Assembly: GCA_002309695.1 (NCBI GenBank)
Contig: DBXV01000023.1
Span: forward strand, 67,852-131,851
Length of the DNA stretch: 64,000 nt
Source of the DNA: Myxococcales bacterium UBA1203
Lineage (GTDB): Bacteria > Myxococcota > Myxococcia > Myxococcales > UBA5297
Reading direction: 5' to 3'
Of this stretch, positions 51,037-58,227 are shown one piece after another. Below the pieces are notes generated by a model. The model was given only the letters and a program-made list of their open reading frames with translations, searched no databases and was not told the origin of the DNA. The translations under genes were made by a program, and so were the position numbers. Position 1 is the stretch's first letter; every line of letters begins with the position of its first letter.

Positions 51037-52761
51037 TCAATCCCACCGACGCCAGTCGCTTTCATAATACTGCACAAGAATCTGATTATTCAAATGATTG
51101 GCCTCTACCTGAACGGGCCCCATATCCGGCGAAAAAACAAACATCGCCCGCATAATATCCGGCGTCAGATAGCGGAGCCCCGGCACATGGAGCTTTTCCG
51201 GCACCTCGAAGGGGCGGTCCAGCGCCAGCACATAGCCCCACTCGCCAAAGGACGGCACCAGCGCATGGTAGGGCTTCACCTCAAAGCCCGCCGATTCCAA
51301 TGTCTTGACGACACACCAGAAAGTCGCCCGCGCCATCAAGGGAGACGTGCTCTGCACAACGACAGGTGCCCCGGGGGAAAGATGCTGACGCAGACGCTGA
51401 TAAAAGGCCGTCGTATAAAGTTTTCCCAGGGATAAATTATTCGGGTCCGGGAAATCGATAATGGCCGCGTCGTATTTTACGCCGTCATCCTTCTGCACCC
51501 AGATGTAGGCATCCTCATTGAGAATCGTTAATTTCTCCGAATCCAGGGAGCCTTCATTCAGTGAACGAATCATCGGGTTGGTCCTGGACATTTGAGTCAT
51601 CTCCGGATCCAAGTCCACCAGCGTCACCCGCTCCACGGCCGGATATTTGAGAATCTCGCGCAGGGCCAGGCCGTCTCCGCCGCCCAGAATGAGGATATTT
51701 CTGGCGCCCGGCCTGAGCGACATGGGCGGATGCACCAGCGCCTCGTGATAGCGGTATTCGTCCGCGGAGGAGAATTGCAGATTGCCATTGATAAACAGCT
51801 GAAAGCTGGACTTGCTCCGCGTCACCACAAGCCGCTGATACGGCGATGAATGCGCATAAACGACCCGGTCTGAATAGATATTCTCCTCGGAGATTTTGGT
51901 CAGGCGGTCGGCAAAGCCAACCCCGGTCAGCAAAACTGCCAGAATGACCAGTGAGGCCGCCCGCAGCCGGGGCAGAGCGGTTTTGCTCATAATGGCGGCC
52001 AATATCCACGTGCTGAACAGCCCCACCAGCGCATTCAGTGCTCCAAATATCAGGCTGGTCCGAATCATCCCCAGCTTGGGCACCAGAATCAGGGGGAAAG
52101 CGATGGATGCCAACAGGCCGCCGGCATAATCAAAAGTGAGAACGCGGGCGACTAAATCGCTGAACGACAGCTTGTCCTTGAGGAGCCGCAGGAGCAGCGG
52201 AATTTCCAGGCCCACCAGCGTGCCTATGGCAGCGACAACACCATACAGCAGGACCTGAAATCCGTGCATGCGCGTAAAGGCCAGGAACAGCAGCGGCGCC
52301 GACGTTCCGCCGATGAGCGCCACCATCAGCTCCACCTCGACAAAGCGGCGCGCTACTCCCGTCCGCACGAATTTGGACAGGTAGGAACCCAGGCCCAGCG
52401 CCGACAGGTAGATGCCGATGACGAAGGAAAACTGGGCGATGGAGTCCCCCAAAAGATAGCTGGCCACGCTCCCCGCCAGGAGCTCGTAAATAATGCCGCA
52501 GGTGGCAATGACGAGGACCGTCAGCAGGAGCGGAACGGCTGAGAGCATTTGCCGGGGGACAGCAGCCGCGGACGATTCGGATACATCTGCCCTGGACGTG
52601 GGGCGCTCGCCGACACTTCCGGATGCATCTGCCCCGCGCGGCGCATCATCAGATGGCGTGGACGCGGCGGCAGACGATTCAGATTTCTCCGAAAAAGAAG
52701 ACGCTTCCGGCGTTGCCGCCGAAAGCGTACCTTTCTCTCCTTCAGACTCCGACTGACTCAT
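51037..52761 (-). CDS. Membrane-anchored spermidine-synthase-like aminopropyltransferase
   Basis: A 574-residue fusion. Residues 1-70 are Ser/Ala-rich. Residues about 72-285 hold seven hydrophobic segments (LLLTVLVIATCGIIYELLAG; LSALGLGSYLSKFVRTGVAR; LLASIAFPLILVPKLGMI). The C-terminal half is a Rossmann-type aminopropyltransferase: SPYQRLVVTRS, LQFSSADEYRYHEALVHPPM, GGGDGLALREIL near residue 357, VDLDPEMT and AAIIDFPDPNNLSLGKLY. Spermidine synthase moves the aminopropyl group of decarboxylated AdoMet, made by the SpeD encoded upstream, to an amine. The acceptor is unknown. The start overlaps the DUF350 stop as ATGA, so translation is coupled. Confidence 0.9.
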   Translation of the reverse strand: MSQSESEGEKGTLSAATPEASSFSEKSESSAAASTPSDDAPRGADASGSVGERPTSRADVSESSAAAVPRQMLSAVPLLLTVLVIATCGIIYELLAGSVASYLLGDSIAQFSFVIGIYLSALGLGSYLSKFVRTGVARRFVEVELMVALIGGTSAPLLFLAFTRMHGFQVLLYGVVAAIGTLVGLEIPLLLRLLKDKLSFSDLVARVLTFDYAGGLLASIAFPLILVPKLGMIRTSLIFGALNALVGLFSTWILAAIMSKTALPRLRAASLVILAVLLTGVGFADRLTKISEENIYSDRVVYAHSSPYQRLVVTRSKSSFQLFINGNLQFSSADEYRYHEALVHPPMSLRPGARNILILGGGDGLALREILKYPAVERVTLVDLDPEMTQMSRTNPMIRSLNEGSLDSEKLTILNEDAYIWVQKDDGVKYDAAIIDFPDPNNLSLGKLYTTAFYQRLRQHLSPGAPVVVQSTSPLMARATFWCVVKTLESAGFEVKPYHALVPSFGEWGYVLALDRPFEVPEKLHVPGLRYLTPDIMRAMFVFSPDMGPVQVEANHLNNQILVQYYESDWRRWD

Positions 52762-52970
52762 TTGATGGCGACGGCAATAATGACGGACAGGCCCAGAATA
52801 ACGGAACCGACGATAATGCCCAGCGCCACATTCTGGTCTTCCTCAATCTCCTTTTTCATGGAGAAGGGGCAGATTTTGACGATGAGCCAAAAGGCGAACC
52901 CGAAAACCAGGATGCCGACGAGGGAAAAGGAGAGGGATTCAACAACGCCCTGAAGAATATGATCTAACAT
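52758..52970 (-). CDS. DUF350 small membrane protein
   Basis: A 70-residue protein with two membrane helices (SLVGILVFGFAFWLIVKICP; VALGIIVGSVILGLSVIIAV) joined by a charged loop. The pattern, with NxALGIIxGSxxLGLSxIIA in the second helix, is DUF350 (E. coli YjfL is a member). GGAGG lies ten bases before ATG 52970. It sits between the 66-residue protein and the membrane aminopropyltransferase; the DUF350-aminopropyltransferase pairing recurs in many bacteria. Function unknown. Confidence 0.88.
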   Translation of the reverse strand: MLDHILQGVVESLSFSLVGILVFGFAFWLIVKICPFSMKKEIEEDQNVALGIIVGSVILGLSVIIAVAIK

Positions 52971-52973
52971 GGT

Positions 52974-53174
52974 TTATTTTCCTCCATGAAGGCCGACGTG
53001 CCAAAGGCTCATCGAGCGGTAGCCGCCCGGCGCGGTGCGGACGGTGTTTGGGTCAAATTCATCGCCATCTTGAACGGTGTCGCTCCTACACAGCTTGCCT
53101 GAAAATCCGGCGGCCGCATACAGCGCCAGCAGTGCTATTGAGGTGACGACAAAAAATCTGAAAAGCTTTTTCAT
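52974..53174 (-). CDS. Small secreted or membrane-anchored protein in the polyamine cluster
   Basis: A 66-residue gene with a strong ribosome site (AGGAGG ten bases before ATG 53174). A single hydrophobic segment at the N-terminus (LFRFFVVTSIALLALYAAAG) is followed by about 40 residues with a lone Cys and the ending GGYRSMSLWHVGLHGGK. Its stop lies inside the ribosome site region of DUF350. Related clusters elsewhere carry a small DUF4247 protein at this place; I cannot confirm homology by eye. Confidence 0.7.
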   Translation of the reverse strand: MKKLFRFFVVTSIALLALYAAAGFSGKLCRSDTVQDGDEFDPNTVRTAPGGYRSMSLWHVGLHGGK

Positions 53175-53225
53175 ACTGAACAGACCTCCTGTTCTCCAGC
53201 ACGGGCCGGAAGCAGCCCAAAACGA

Positions 53226-55307
53226 CTAATCGTCGTCATCGTCGTCATCGTCGTCGTCGCCGCTGGAGCCAAAGTCGCTGTCCGACCAGCGGGATGCTTC
53301 AAAAGATGAATCCGCAATGAAAAAAATCAGGGGGAAGGGGAGCAGGAATACCCAGAACAAAATCATATACACGTAGGAAACAGTGCCGCGTTTGAGCTCA
53401 ACATTGACGGAGGGCGGCGTACTATTCTTCCTGTTCAGGGTAATGTCTTCGCCGGTCCCCCAGACACTGTCCACGCGCATCACGTAGCGGCCGGCCGGCA
53501 GGCTTCCCAGTGTCGCCGATGTAGTTTTGCTCCCCTCACTCCATGACTCCCCACCTTCGTAGCCGTGGTAGTAGGAAAGCTCGTGAGCCCCCAGATCGAA
53601 AATTTCACTGGTGGTCTCGTTGATGAGCGCGATGTCCAACGCGGCCCAGCCGTTGTCCAGGGTGGTCCGGATTTTCAGTTCTGTGTTGTAACCAATGTCG
53701 TCCTGAATCTCGAAAGGGACGTCATCCAGCACATCGACCGCCGAGGGGGTGTCTGCCGGGGGCATGTCGGCGCTGGGAGGCCCTCCCTGAACGGGCGGCG
53801 TATCCATCGGCGTCCATTCTTTCATGGGAAGGTTGGCCTGAACCAGGATCTCGTTGGGCGCCATGCCGTCAAACATGCGGGTCAGTTCATAGGCGGCGAC
53901 GGCGAAGACAATGGCCAGCAAGACGCACTTCCACTTCAGCGACTTGCTGGGCGAGGGCTGCAGCGGCCCCACGCCGTCGGGCTCCTGGAGAGGCTCCGTA
54001 TCGCCATAGGCCGCCAGCACATCGCTGCCTTCGAGATGAACCTCGTGGGACCAGCTGATTTCGTGCTTGTCCTCCTCGGAAGACAGCCCCTGGGGCGGAC
54101 TGATGTAATCGCAGCACCGGCACGTATCACCTACTGTGGCACGCCAGAAAAACTCACCCTGAACGGCCTCCACTGCCGCCATATCGTCCGCGAACTTTCT
54201 GTAGGTGCCGCCCTTATACGTGGCCAGCACTGTGGACACGCCCATCACTTCGACGTCGCCCGCGGCAATGGGCGTGGAAAACGACCAGTGGTTATCCTCC
54301 ACACACAGGAACCGGTAGTTCGTGCTCTTTGCGTCGTAGAGCAGGTACTCCTCCCAGCTGAAATGCAGGCCGTCACTGTCCTTTCCGCCGCGCTGCATCC
54401 AGCCAATGGTCAGGTACTGGGTGCCGAAAAAGGTGCATTTCTTTCCCAGAAAGCGCGCCGGCTTGCCGTGGGGGAGCTTCTTGAGGAACGCCAGACGGCT
54501 GCCCTCGACGCTGAGGAGCGCGCCGCAGTGGTCGCAGGTCACCTGCTTGGCCAGGTCCGGCACCTGAAGCGACAGCGGCGCCTTGCACTCGGGGCAGACC
54601 ATGGCCTCGGCGGAGGTTCTGGAATCATCGCCGCCCATCGGCACAAGCCCGGCCTCAGCCTCGTCCCCCGCCGTCTCATCTGTCGTGATGCCCAGCTCTT
54701 CCAGCGTGACCTTGCGGCCTATGTAGATGACGGGAACGTCGCCATTGCTGAAATCGAGCGTGGCGTACTTGCCGTTCTGGCCCGACAAATCCACGTAATC
54801 GTATGAATCGCCCGGACGGACGGTCTCCGGCAGTTCTCCCCTGCCCGACACCCATGTGGCCGTGCGGATTTCGGTGACGGTAAAGCGGCCGTCCTCGCCC
54901 AGCTGGAAGCTCTGGCCAACGCGAAGGCTGTGGCGCCGCGGCGTCAGGCGGTTGTGGACGCGGACGCTGACCATGTACTCGCCGTCGTCCTCGGCCAGCC
55001 AGCCCCAGCGGCCGTCATCAAAGGCGATGTACCACTCGTCCCAGACGCCCTGCTCCCAGCGCATCTGCTCCCGGCCGATAATCTGGAAAGGACGCTTTTC
55101 GAAGGTGCCACGTGCGCCCAGAGTGAGCTTGGCGCCGGTGGGAATCAGGTCTGCGACCTTGCCGATGTTCTCAATGCCGGTGGACGAGTCGGCGACTGCG
55201 TAGCCGCAGAAATCGCAAATAACGAGGCGGCCGGAACCAGTCTTGAAAATCAGCTGGGCGCCGCAGCCGGGGCAGGTCGCCTTCTTGGCGTTGAACGGAA
55301 TGCTCAT
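53226..55307 (-). CDS. DUF4178 protein with two zinc ribbons and membrane segments
   Basis: A 693-residue protein. Two zinc-ribbon/DUF4178 units are arranged in tandem: CPGCGAQLIF and CDFCGY near the N-terminus, then CPECKAPLSL and CDHCGALLSV near residue 240. Each is followed by a beta domain (LTLGARGTFEKRPFQIIGRE; FLGKKCTFFGTQYLTIGWMQ) with the typical W-EEYLLY/WDEWYIAF strand. A membrane helix lies near residue 465 (CVLLAIVFAVAAYELTRMF), a periplasmic-type beta domain follows, then a second helix pair (VYMILFWVFLLPFPLIFFIA) and a poly-Asp tail. DUF4178 function is unknown; its genes accompany DUF350 and polyamine enzymes. ATG 55307 follows the speD stop by 18 bases. Confidence 0.85.
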   Translation of the reverse strand: MSIPFNAKKATCPGCGAQLIFKTGSGRLVICDFCGYAVADSSTGIENIGKVADLIPTGAKLTLGARGTFEKRPFQIIGREQMRWEQGVWDEWYIAFDDGRWGWLAEDDGEYMVSVRVHNRLTPRRHSLRVGQSFQLGEDGRFTVTEIRTATWVSGRGELPETVRPGDSYDYVDLSGQNGKYATLDFSNGDVPVIYIGRKVTLEELGITTDETAGDEAEAGLVPMGGDDSRTSAEAMVCPECKAPLSLQVPDLAKQVTCDHCGALLSVEGSRLAFLKKLPHGKPARFLGKKCTFFGTQYLTIGWMQRGGKDSDGLHFSWEEYLLYDAKSTNYRFLCVEDNHWSFSTPIAAGDVEVMGVSTVLATYKGGTYRKFADDMAAVEAVQGEFFWRATVGDTCRCCDYISPPQGLSSEEDKHEISWSHEVHLEGSDVLAAYGDTEPLQEPDGVGPLQPSPSKSLKWKCVLLAIVFAVAAYELTRMFDGMAPNEILVQANLPMKEWTPMDTPPVQGGPPSADMPPADTPSAVDVLDDVPFEIQDDIGYNTELKIRTTLDNGWAALDIALINETTSEIFDLGAHELSYYHGYEGGESWSEGSKTTSATLGSLPAGRYVMRVDSVWGTGEDITLNRKNSTPPSVNVELKRGTVSYVYMILFWVFLLPFPLIFFIADSSFEASRWSDSDFGSSGDDDDDDDDDD

Positions 55308-55325
55308 GGGACGGCCACCTTCTTC

Positions 55326-55694
55326 CTACGCCTCGGGGCGCTGGAAAAATCTGACTTCGACGTTTCTGGCGCCCAGCGCCTCTGCCACGCGCTCCTTCCA
55401 GGCCCAGGCGGGCCGGGGGCGGCAGCAATAGAGATCGATGGCGCAGAAGCCGTTCTCGGGAAACGTGTGAACCGACAAATGGGACTCGGACAAAAGGAAC
55501 AGTGCGGTGATGCCTCCGGGCTCGGGAAAGACGTGGACCATGGGCTCGCCCACCACGTGGAGGCCAATCTCCCGGACGGCCCGCATCATCAGCCCGCGCA
55601 CCGCCTGCTCGCTGCACAGGGCATCCGGCGAACACCCGTGGGCATCCACCAGCCACTCCATGCCCTGTCCGAACACTGTTTCAGTCTGATTCAT
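55326..55694 (-). CDS. speD: S-adenosylmethionine decarboxylase proenzyme
   Basis: A 122-residue class 1B AdoMet decarboxylase, normal length for the short prokaryotic form. The self-cleavage site is Glu70-Ser71 in LLSESHLSVHTFPENG; Ser71 becomes the pyruvoyl cofactor. His76 and Cys91 fall at +5 and +20, as in the Thermotoga enzyme (Ser63, His68, Cys83). It supplies decarboxylated AdoMet for aminopropyl transfer, matching the aminopropyltransferase at 51037-52761. It opens the speD - DUF4178 - small protein - DUF350 - aminopropyltransferase operon and is divergent from the acyl-CoA synthetase gene. Confidence 0.93.
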   Translation of the reverse strand: MNQTETVFGQGMEWLVDAHGCSPDALCSEQAVRGLMMRAVREIGLHVVGEPMVHVFPEPGGITALFLLSESHLSVHTFPENGFCAIDLYCCRPRPAWAWKERVAEALGARNVEVRFFQRPEA

Positions 55695-55934
55695 GGCGCC
55701 CCCGGAAATATCGGCATTCCCGAGGCGTCAATGAAAATTTTGGGGCTGATGAGGAAAAATATCCGGCCTGCGCCGGCCCTCCGTCACTCGTTTGTCATGG
55801 GAAACGAATCTTGTGCGCCAAAGGCGTTGCGGCGTCAGGCGGGCGCGTCTTTGGGAGCGCAGCTTTTCGGGCGTTCCGACGGGCATTCGCCGCGGCCGGA
55901 GCGCCCTTTCACTTTTTCACACAAGGACACCCCC

Positions 55935-57752
55935 ATGACCGCCAAGCCCTGGCTCAAATTCTACGGCCCCAAATGCCCCCACGAAATCACTCCCCCTGAA
56001 ATGACCATGGATCAGGTCTTCGCAGAGACCGTCAGGAAGTGGCCCAAACGGGATGCCATCGTCTTCACCTCACAGGCGCTGGGGCACCTCTTCGCCAAGA
56101 AGATGACCTATGCCGAGCTCGACGCCATGAGCGACCGGCTGGCCGTGGCCCTGTCGAGGCGCGGCGTGACAAAGGGCGACCGCGTGGCGCTGTTCATGCC
56201 CAACTGCCCGCAGTTCATCGTGGGCTACCTGGCTGCCCTCAAGCTGGGCGCCGTGGCCGCTCCCGTGAATCCCCTCTATTCGGCGCGCGAGGCCACCTAT
56301 CAGCTCAACGACTGCGACGCCAAAGTCGTCATCGTCCTCAGCCGCTTCTATCCGCTGATTCACCGGATTCAGAAGGACACGCCGCTGAAGCACATCATCG
56401 TCACCAACGTGAAGGAGTTCTTCCCCTGGACGCTGAAAACCCTGTTCACGCTCTCGGGCAAGGAGAAGTCCGAGGGGCACAAGGTGGCCATCGACAGGAG
56501 TGCCAGCGCCGAATGGTTTCAGGATGTGCTGCGCGAGGTGCCCGCGGACGCGAAGCCGGAGAAGCCCGACACCACGCCGGATGACCTGGGCGTGCTCCTC
56601 TATTCGGGCGGCACGACGGGCATTTCCAAGGGCGCCATGCTCACTCACCGCAACCTCGTGACGAACGCCGACCAGAACCGCGCCTGGGCGCTCGTGGACT
56701 ATGGCTGCGAGACCTCGATGGTGGCACTGCCGCTCTTCCACGCCTTCGGCATCAGCTGCTGCCTGAACCTCAGCCTCCTCACCGGCTCGACCATGGTGCT
56801 CGTGCCCAATCCCCGCGACATCCTCAACGTCATCCTGGCCATCGAGGAGTTCAAAACCACGACCTTCCCCTCGGTGCCCACGCTGCTCGTGGCCATCGCC
56901 GCCCATCCCGACGTGACAAAGCACAACCTGAAATCGGTGCGCGTCTGCCCCTGCGGCGGCGCGGCGCTGGCCGGACAGGTTCACAAGGACATTCTCGAGA
57001 AGACGGGCATCAACGCCTACGAGGGCTACGGGCTCACCGAGATGTCGTCCGTGACCATCGGCAACCCGCCGCACGCAGAGAACCGCGTCGGCACCATCGG
57101 CATGCCCTACCCCTCCACCGACGCCCGCATCGTCTCGCTGGCCACCGGACAGGTCATCGAGGGCTTCCCCCAGGGCGAGGACTGGTCCGAGGCGGGCGAG
57201 CTGGAGGTTCAGGGGCCCCAGCTGATGAAGGGCTACTGGAAGCGGCCCGAGTCGGAGAGCCCCGTCAAAAACGGCTGGCTGCAGACGGGCGACATCGCCC
57301 AGATGCACAGGGACGGCTACTTCCGCATCGTCGATCGCAAGAAGGACATGATTATCCGCGGCGGCATGAACATCTATCCCACGGAGATTGAGTCCGTGCT
57401 CTATGCCCATCCCAAGGTCAGCGAGGCACTGGTCTTCGGCGTTCCGGACGACACGCGGGGCGAGCTGGTGAAGGCCTGCGTCACGCTCAAGGCCGGCATG
57501 GAGGCCACCTCCGAGGAGCTCCGGGCCTACTGCAAGGAAAACCTGGCCAAATACAAAGTGCCGGCGTTCATCGAAATCCGCGACAGCCTGCCCAAATCCG
57601 CGATTGGCAAGCTCCTGCGCCGCAAGCTGCGCGAGGAGACGGCCGGCAACACCACCAACGCCGCAGAGAGTGACGCAACCGCCAAAATTCCCGCACCGGC
57701 GGATGAGACGACGGCCAGCGGTGACAACACGTCCGCCCATTCAGCAGCCTGA
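55935..57752 (+). CDS. Long-chain acyl-CoA synthetase (AMP-forming), FadD-like
   Basis: A 605-residue ANL-superfamily enzyme. ATG 55935 has AAGGA seven bases upstream. The P-loop-like motif is LLYSGGTTGISKGAMLTHRN. Other cores are PLFHAFGISCCLNLSLLTGS, YEGYGLTEMSSVTIGNPP, the motif GWLQTGDIAQMHRDGYFRIV with DRKKDMIIRGGMNIYPTEIE, and the A10 lysine region LPKSAIGKLLRRKLREE. It activates a carboxylic acid with ATP and CoA; length and motifs fit a long-chain fatty acid enzyme, but the chain length is not provable. The last 40 residues are Thr/Ala-rich. A strong terminator follows. Confidence 0.92.
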   Translation: MTAKPWLKFYGPKCPHEITPPEMTMDQVFAETVRKWPKRDAIVFTSQALGHLFAKKMTYAELDAMSDRLAVALSRRGVTKGDRVALFMPNCPQFIVGYLAALKLGAVAAPVNPLYSAREATYQLNDCDAKVVIVLSRFYPLIHRIQKDTPLKHIIVTNVKEFFPWTLKTLFTLSGKEKSEGHKVAIDRSASAEWFQDVLREVPADAKPEKPDTTPDDLGVLLYSGGTTGISKGAMLTHRNLVTNADQNRAWALVDYGCETSMVALPLFHAFGISCCLNLSLLTGSTMVLVPNPRDILNVILAIEEFKTTTFPSVPTLLVAIAAHPDVTKHNLKSVRVCPCGGAALAGQVHKDILEKTGINAYEGYGLTEMSSVTIGNPPHAENRVGTIGMPYPSTDARIVSLATGQVIEGFPQGEDWSEAGELEVQGPQLMKGYWKRPESESPVKNGWLQTGDIAQMHRDGYFRIVDRKKDMIIRGGMNIYPTEIESVLYAHPKVSEALVFGVPDDTRGELVKACVTLKAGMEATSEELRAYCKENLAKYKVPAFIEIRDSLPKSAIGKLLRRKLREETAGNTTNAAESDATAKIPAPADETTASGDNTSAHSAA

Positions 57753-57804
57753 AGAGTGGCCAAATCGTCTCACCACAGCTGAGAATCTCCCGAAAAAACA
57801 AAAC

Positions 57805-57861
57805 AGCCGCCGGAGATGTTTGCGGGCTCAAACGCACCCGCATTTTTCCGGCGGCTTTTTT
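57805..57861 (+). terminator. Terminator of the acyl-CoA synthetase gene
   Basis: AGCCGCCGGA (57805-57814) pairs exactly with TCCGGCGGCT (57847-57856), and six T in all close the element. The loop holds a second small hairpin (GATGTTTGCGGG with CACCCGCAT). Confidence 0.9.
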
Positions 57862-57912
57862 ATGCTCTGTCTGCCGTGAGGCCAGACTTGTATGGCTTTT
57901 GATTATTTTGGC

Positions 57913-57935
57913 GGACAAAAAGCATATATTTGTCC
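57913..57935. promoter_or_regulatory. Palindromic operator candidate upstream of the predicted small RNA
   Basis: GGACAAA (57913-57919) and TTTGTCC (57929-57935) are exact inverted copies with nine AT-rich bases between them. The centre is about 65 bases upstream of the predicted RNA start, a position that suits an activator, or a second promoter's repressor. Confidence 0.45.
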
Positions 57936-57976
57936 TCACAGTGCAGGCCCGATTAGATTGGCAAAGAATTCTATAT

Positions 57977-57982
57977 TATAAT
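57977..57982 (+). promoter_or_regulatory. Consensus -10 box for the predicted small RNA
   Basis: A perfect TATAAT lies 7 bases before the proposed start near 57989. The best -35 is weak (TTAGAT at 57953, spacing 18), which suits an activated promoter. The area 57890-57990 is AT-rich in an otherwise GC-rich window. Confidence 0.5.
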
Positions 57983-57988
57983 GCACAA

Positions 57989-58094
57989 ACAAAAACGCCG
58001 CCTTCCCAAAGGGGGTGGGAAGACGGCGTCGATTCTCTTCCCGACCCGCTCAAGGGGGAAGCGGGTTGTTCGAGATCTGAATAACCTTTTTATT
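57989..58094 (+). ncRNA. Predicted structured small RNA of about 105 nt
   Basis: Between the acyl-CoA synthetase terminator and the RND operon lies a compact unit: a TATAAT box, two hairpins and a terminator, without an open frame. Hairpin 1 (57996-58028) has stems CGCCG/CGGCG and CTTCCC/GGGAAG with loop AAAGGGGGT. Hairpin 2 (58044-58066) has stem ACCCGCT/AGCGGGT with loop CAAGGGGGA. Both loops share AAGGGGG. A third hairpin, GGTTGTTC with GAATAACC, and TTTTTATT make a terminator. G-rich loops are a common way for small RNAs to reach C-rich or anti-Shine-Dalgarno-type targets or to bind regulators of the CsrA type, but the exact CsrA motif is absent. No known RNA family was recognised. Confidence 0.55.
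58064..58094 (+). terminator. Terminator of the predicted small RNA
   Basis: GGTTGTTC (58064-58071) pairs with GAATAACC (58079-58086) with one G-T pair and is followed by TTTTTATT. Its first three bases also belong to the 3' arm of the preceding hairpin, so the two stems compete. Confidence 0.65.
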
Positions 58095-58142
58095 ACTCTA
58101 ATAATCTTTCCCGTTATTCATCGGATCTTATTTGCGCCCATC

Positions 58143-58174
58143 AAAAAGCCCCTCCGGCTCGCGGCCAGAGGGGC
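58143..58174 (-). terminator. Terminator of the RND efflux operon
   Basis: On the minus strand GCCCCTC (58174-58168) pairs with GAGGGGC (58154-58148) and is followed by TTTTT. It lies about 55 bases past the stop of the RND pump gene. Confidence 0.85.
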
Positions 58175-58227
58175 TCAGGAAAAACGGGCGCATTCGCGGG
58201 CCCGGCGGAAGTCAGAGGCACATCGGC

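Noticed and set aside
54930..55934. An upstream in-frame extension of the acyl-CoA synthetase of 335 codons
   Set aside because: It is antisense to speD and DUF4178, and the ribosome site before ATG 55935 fits the family's normal start.
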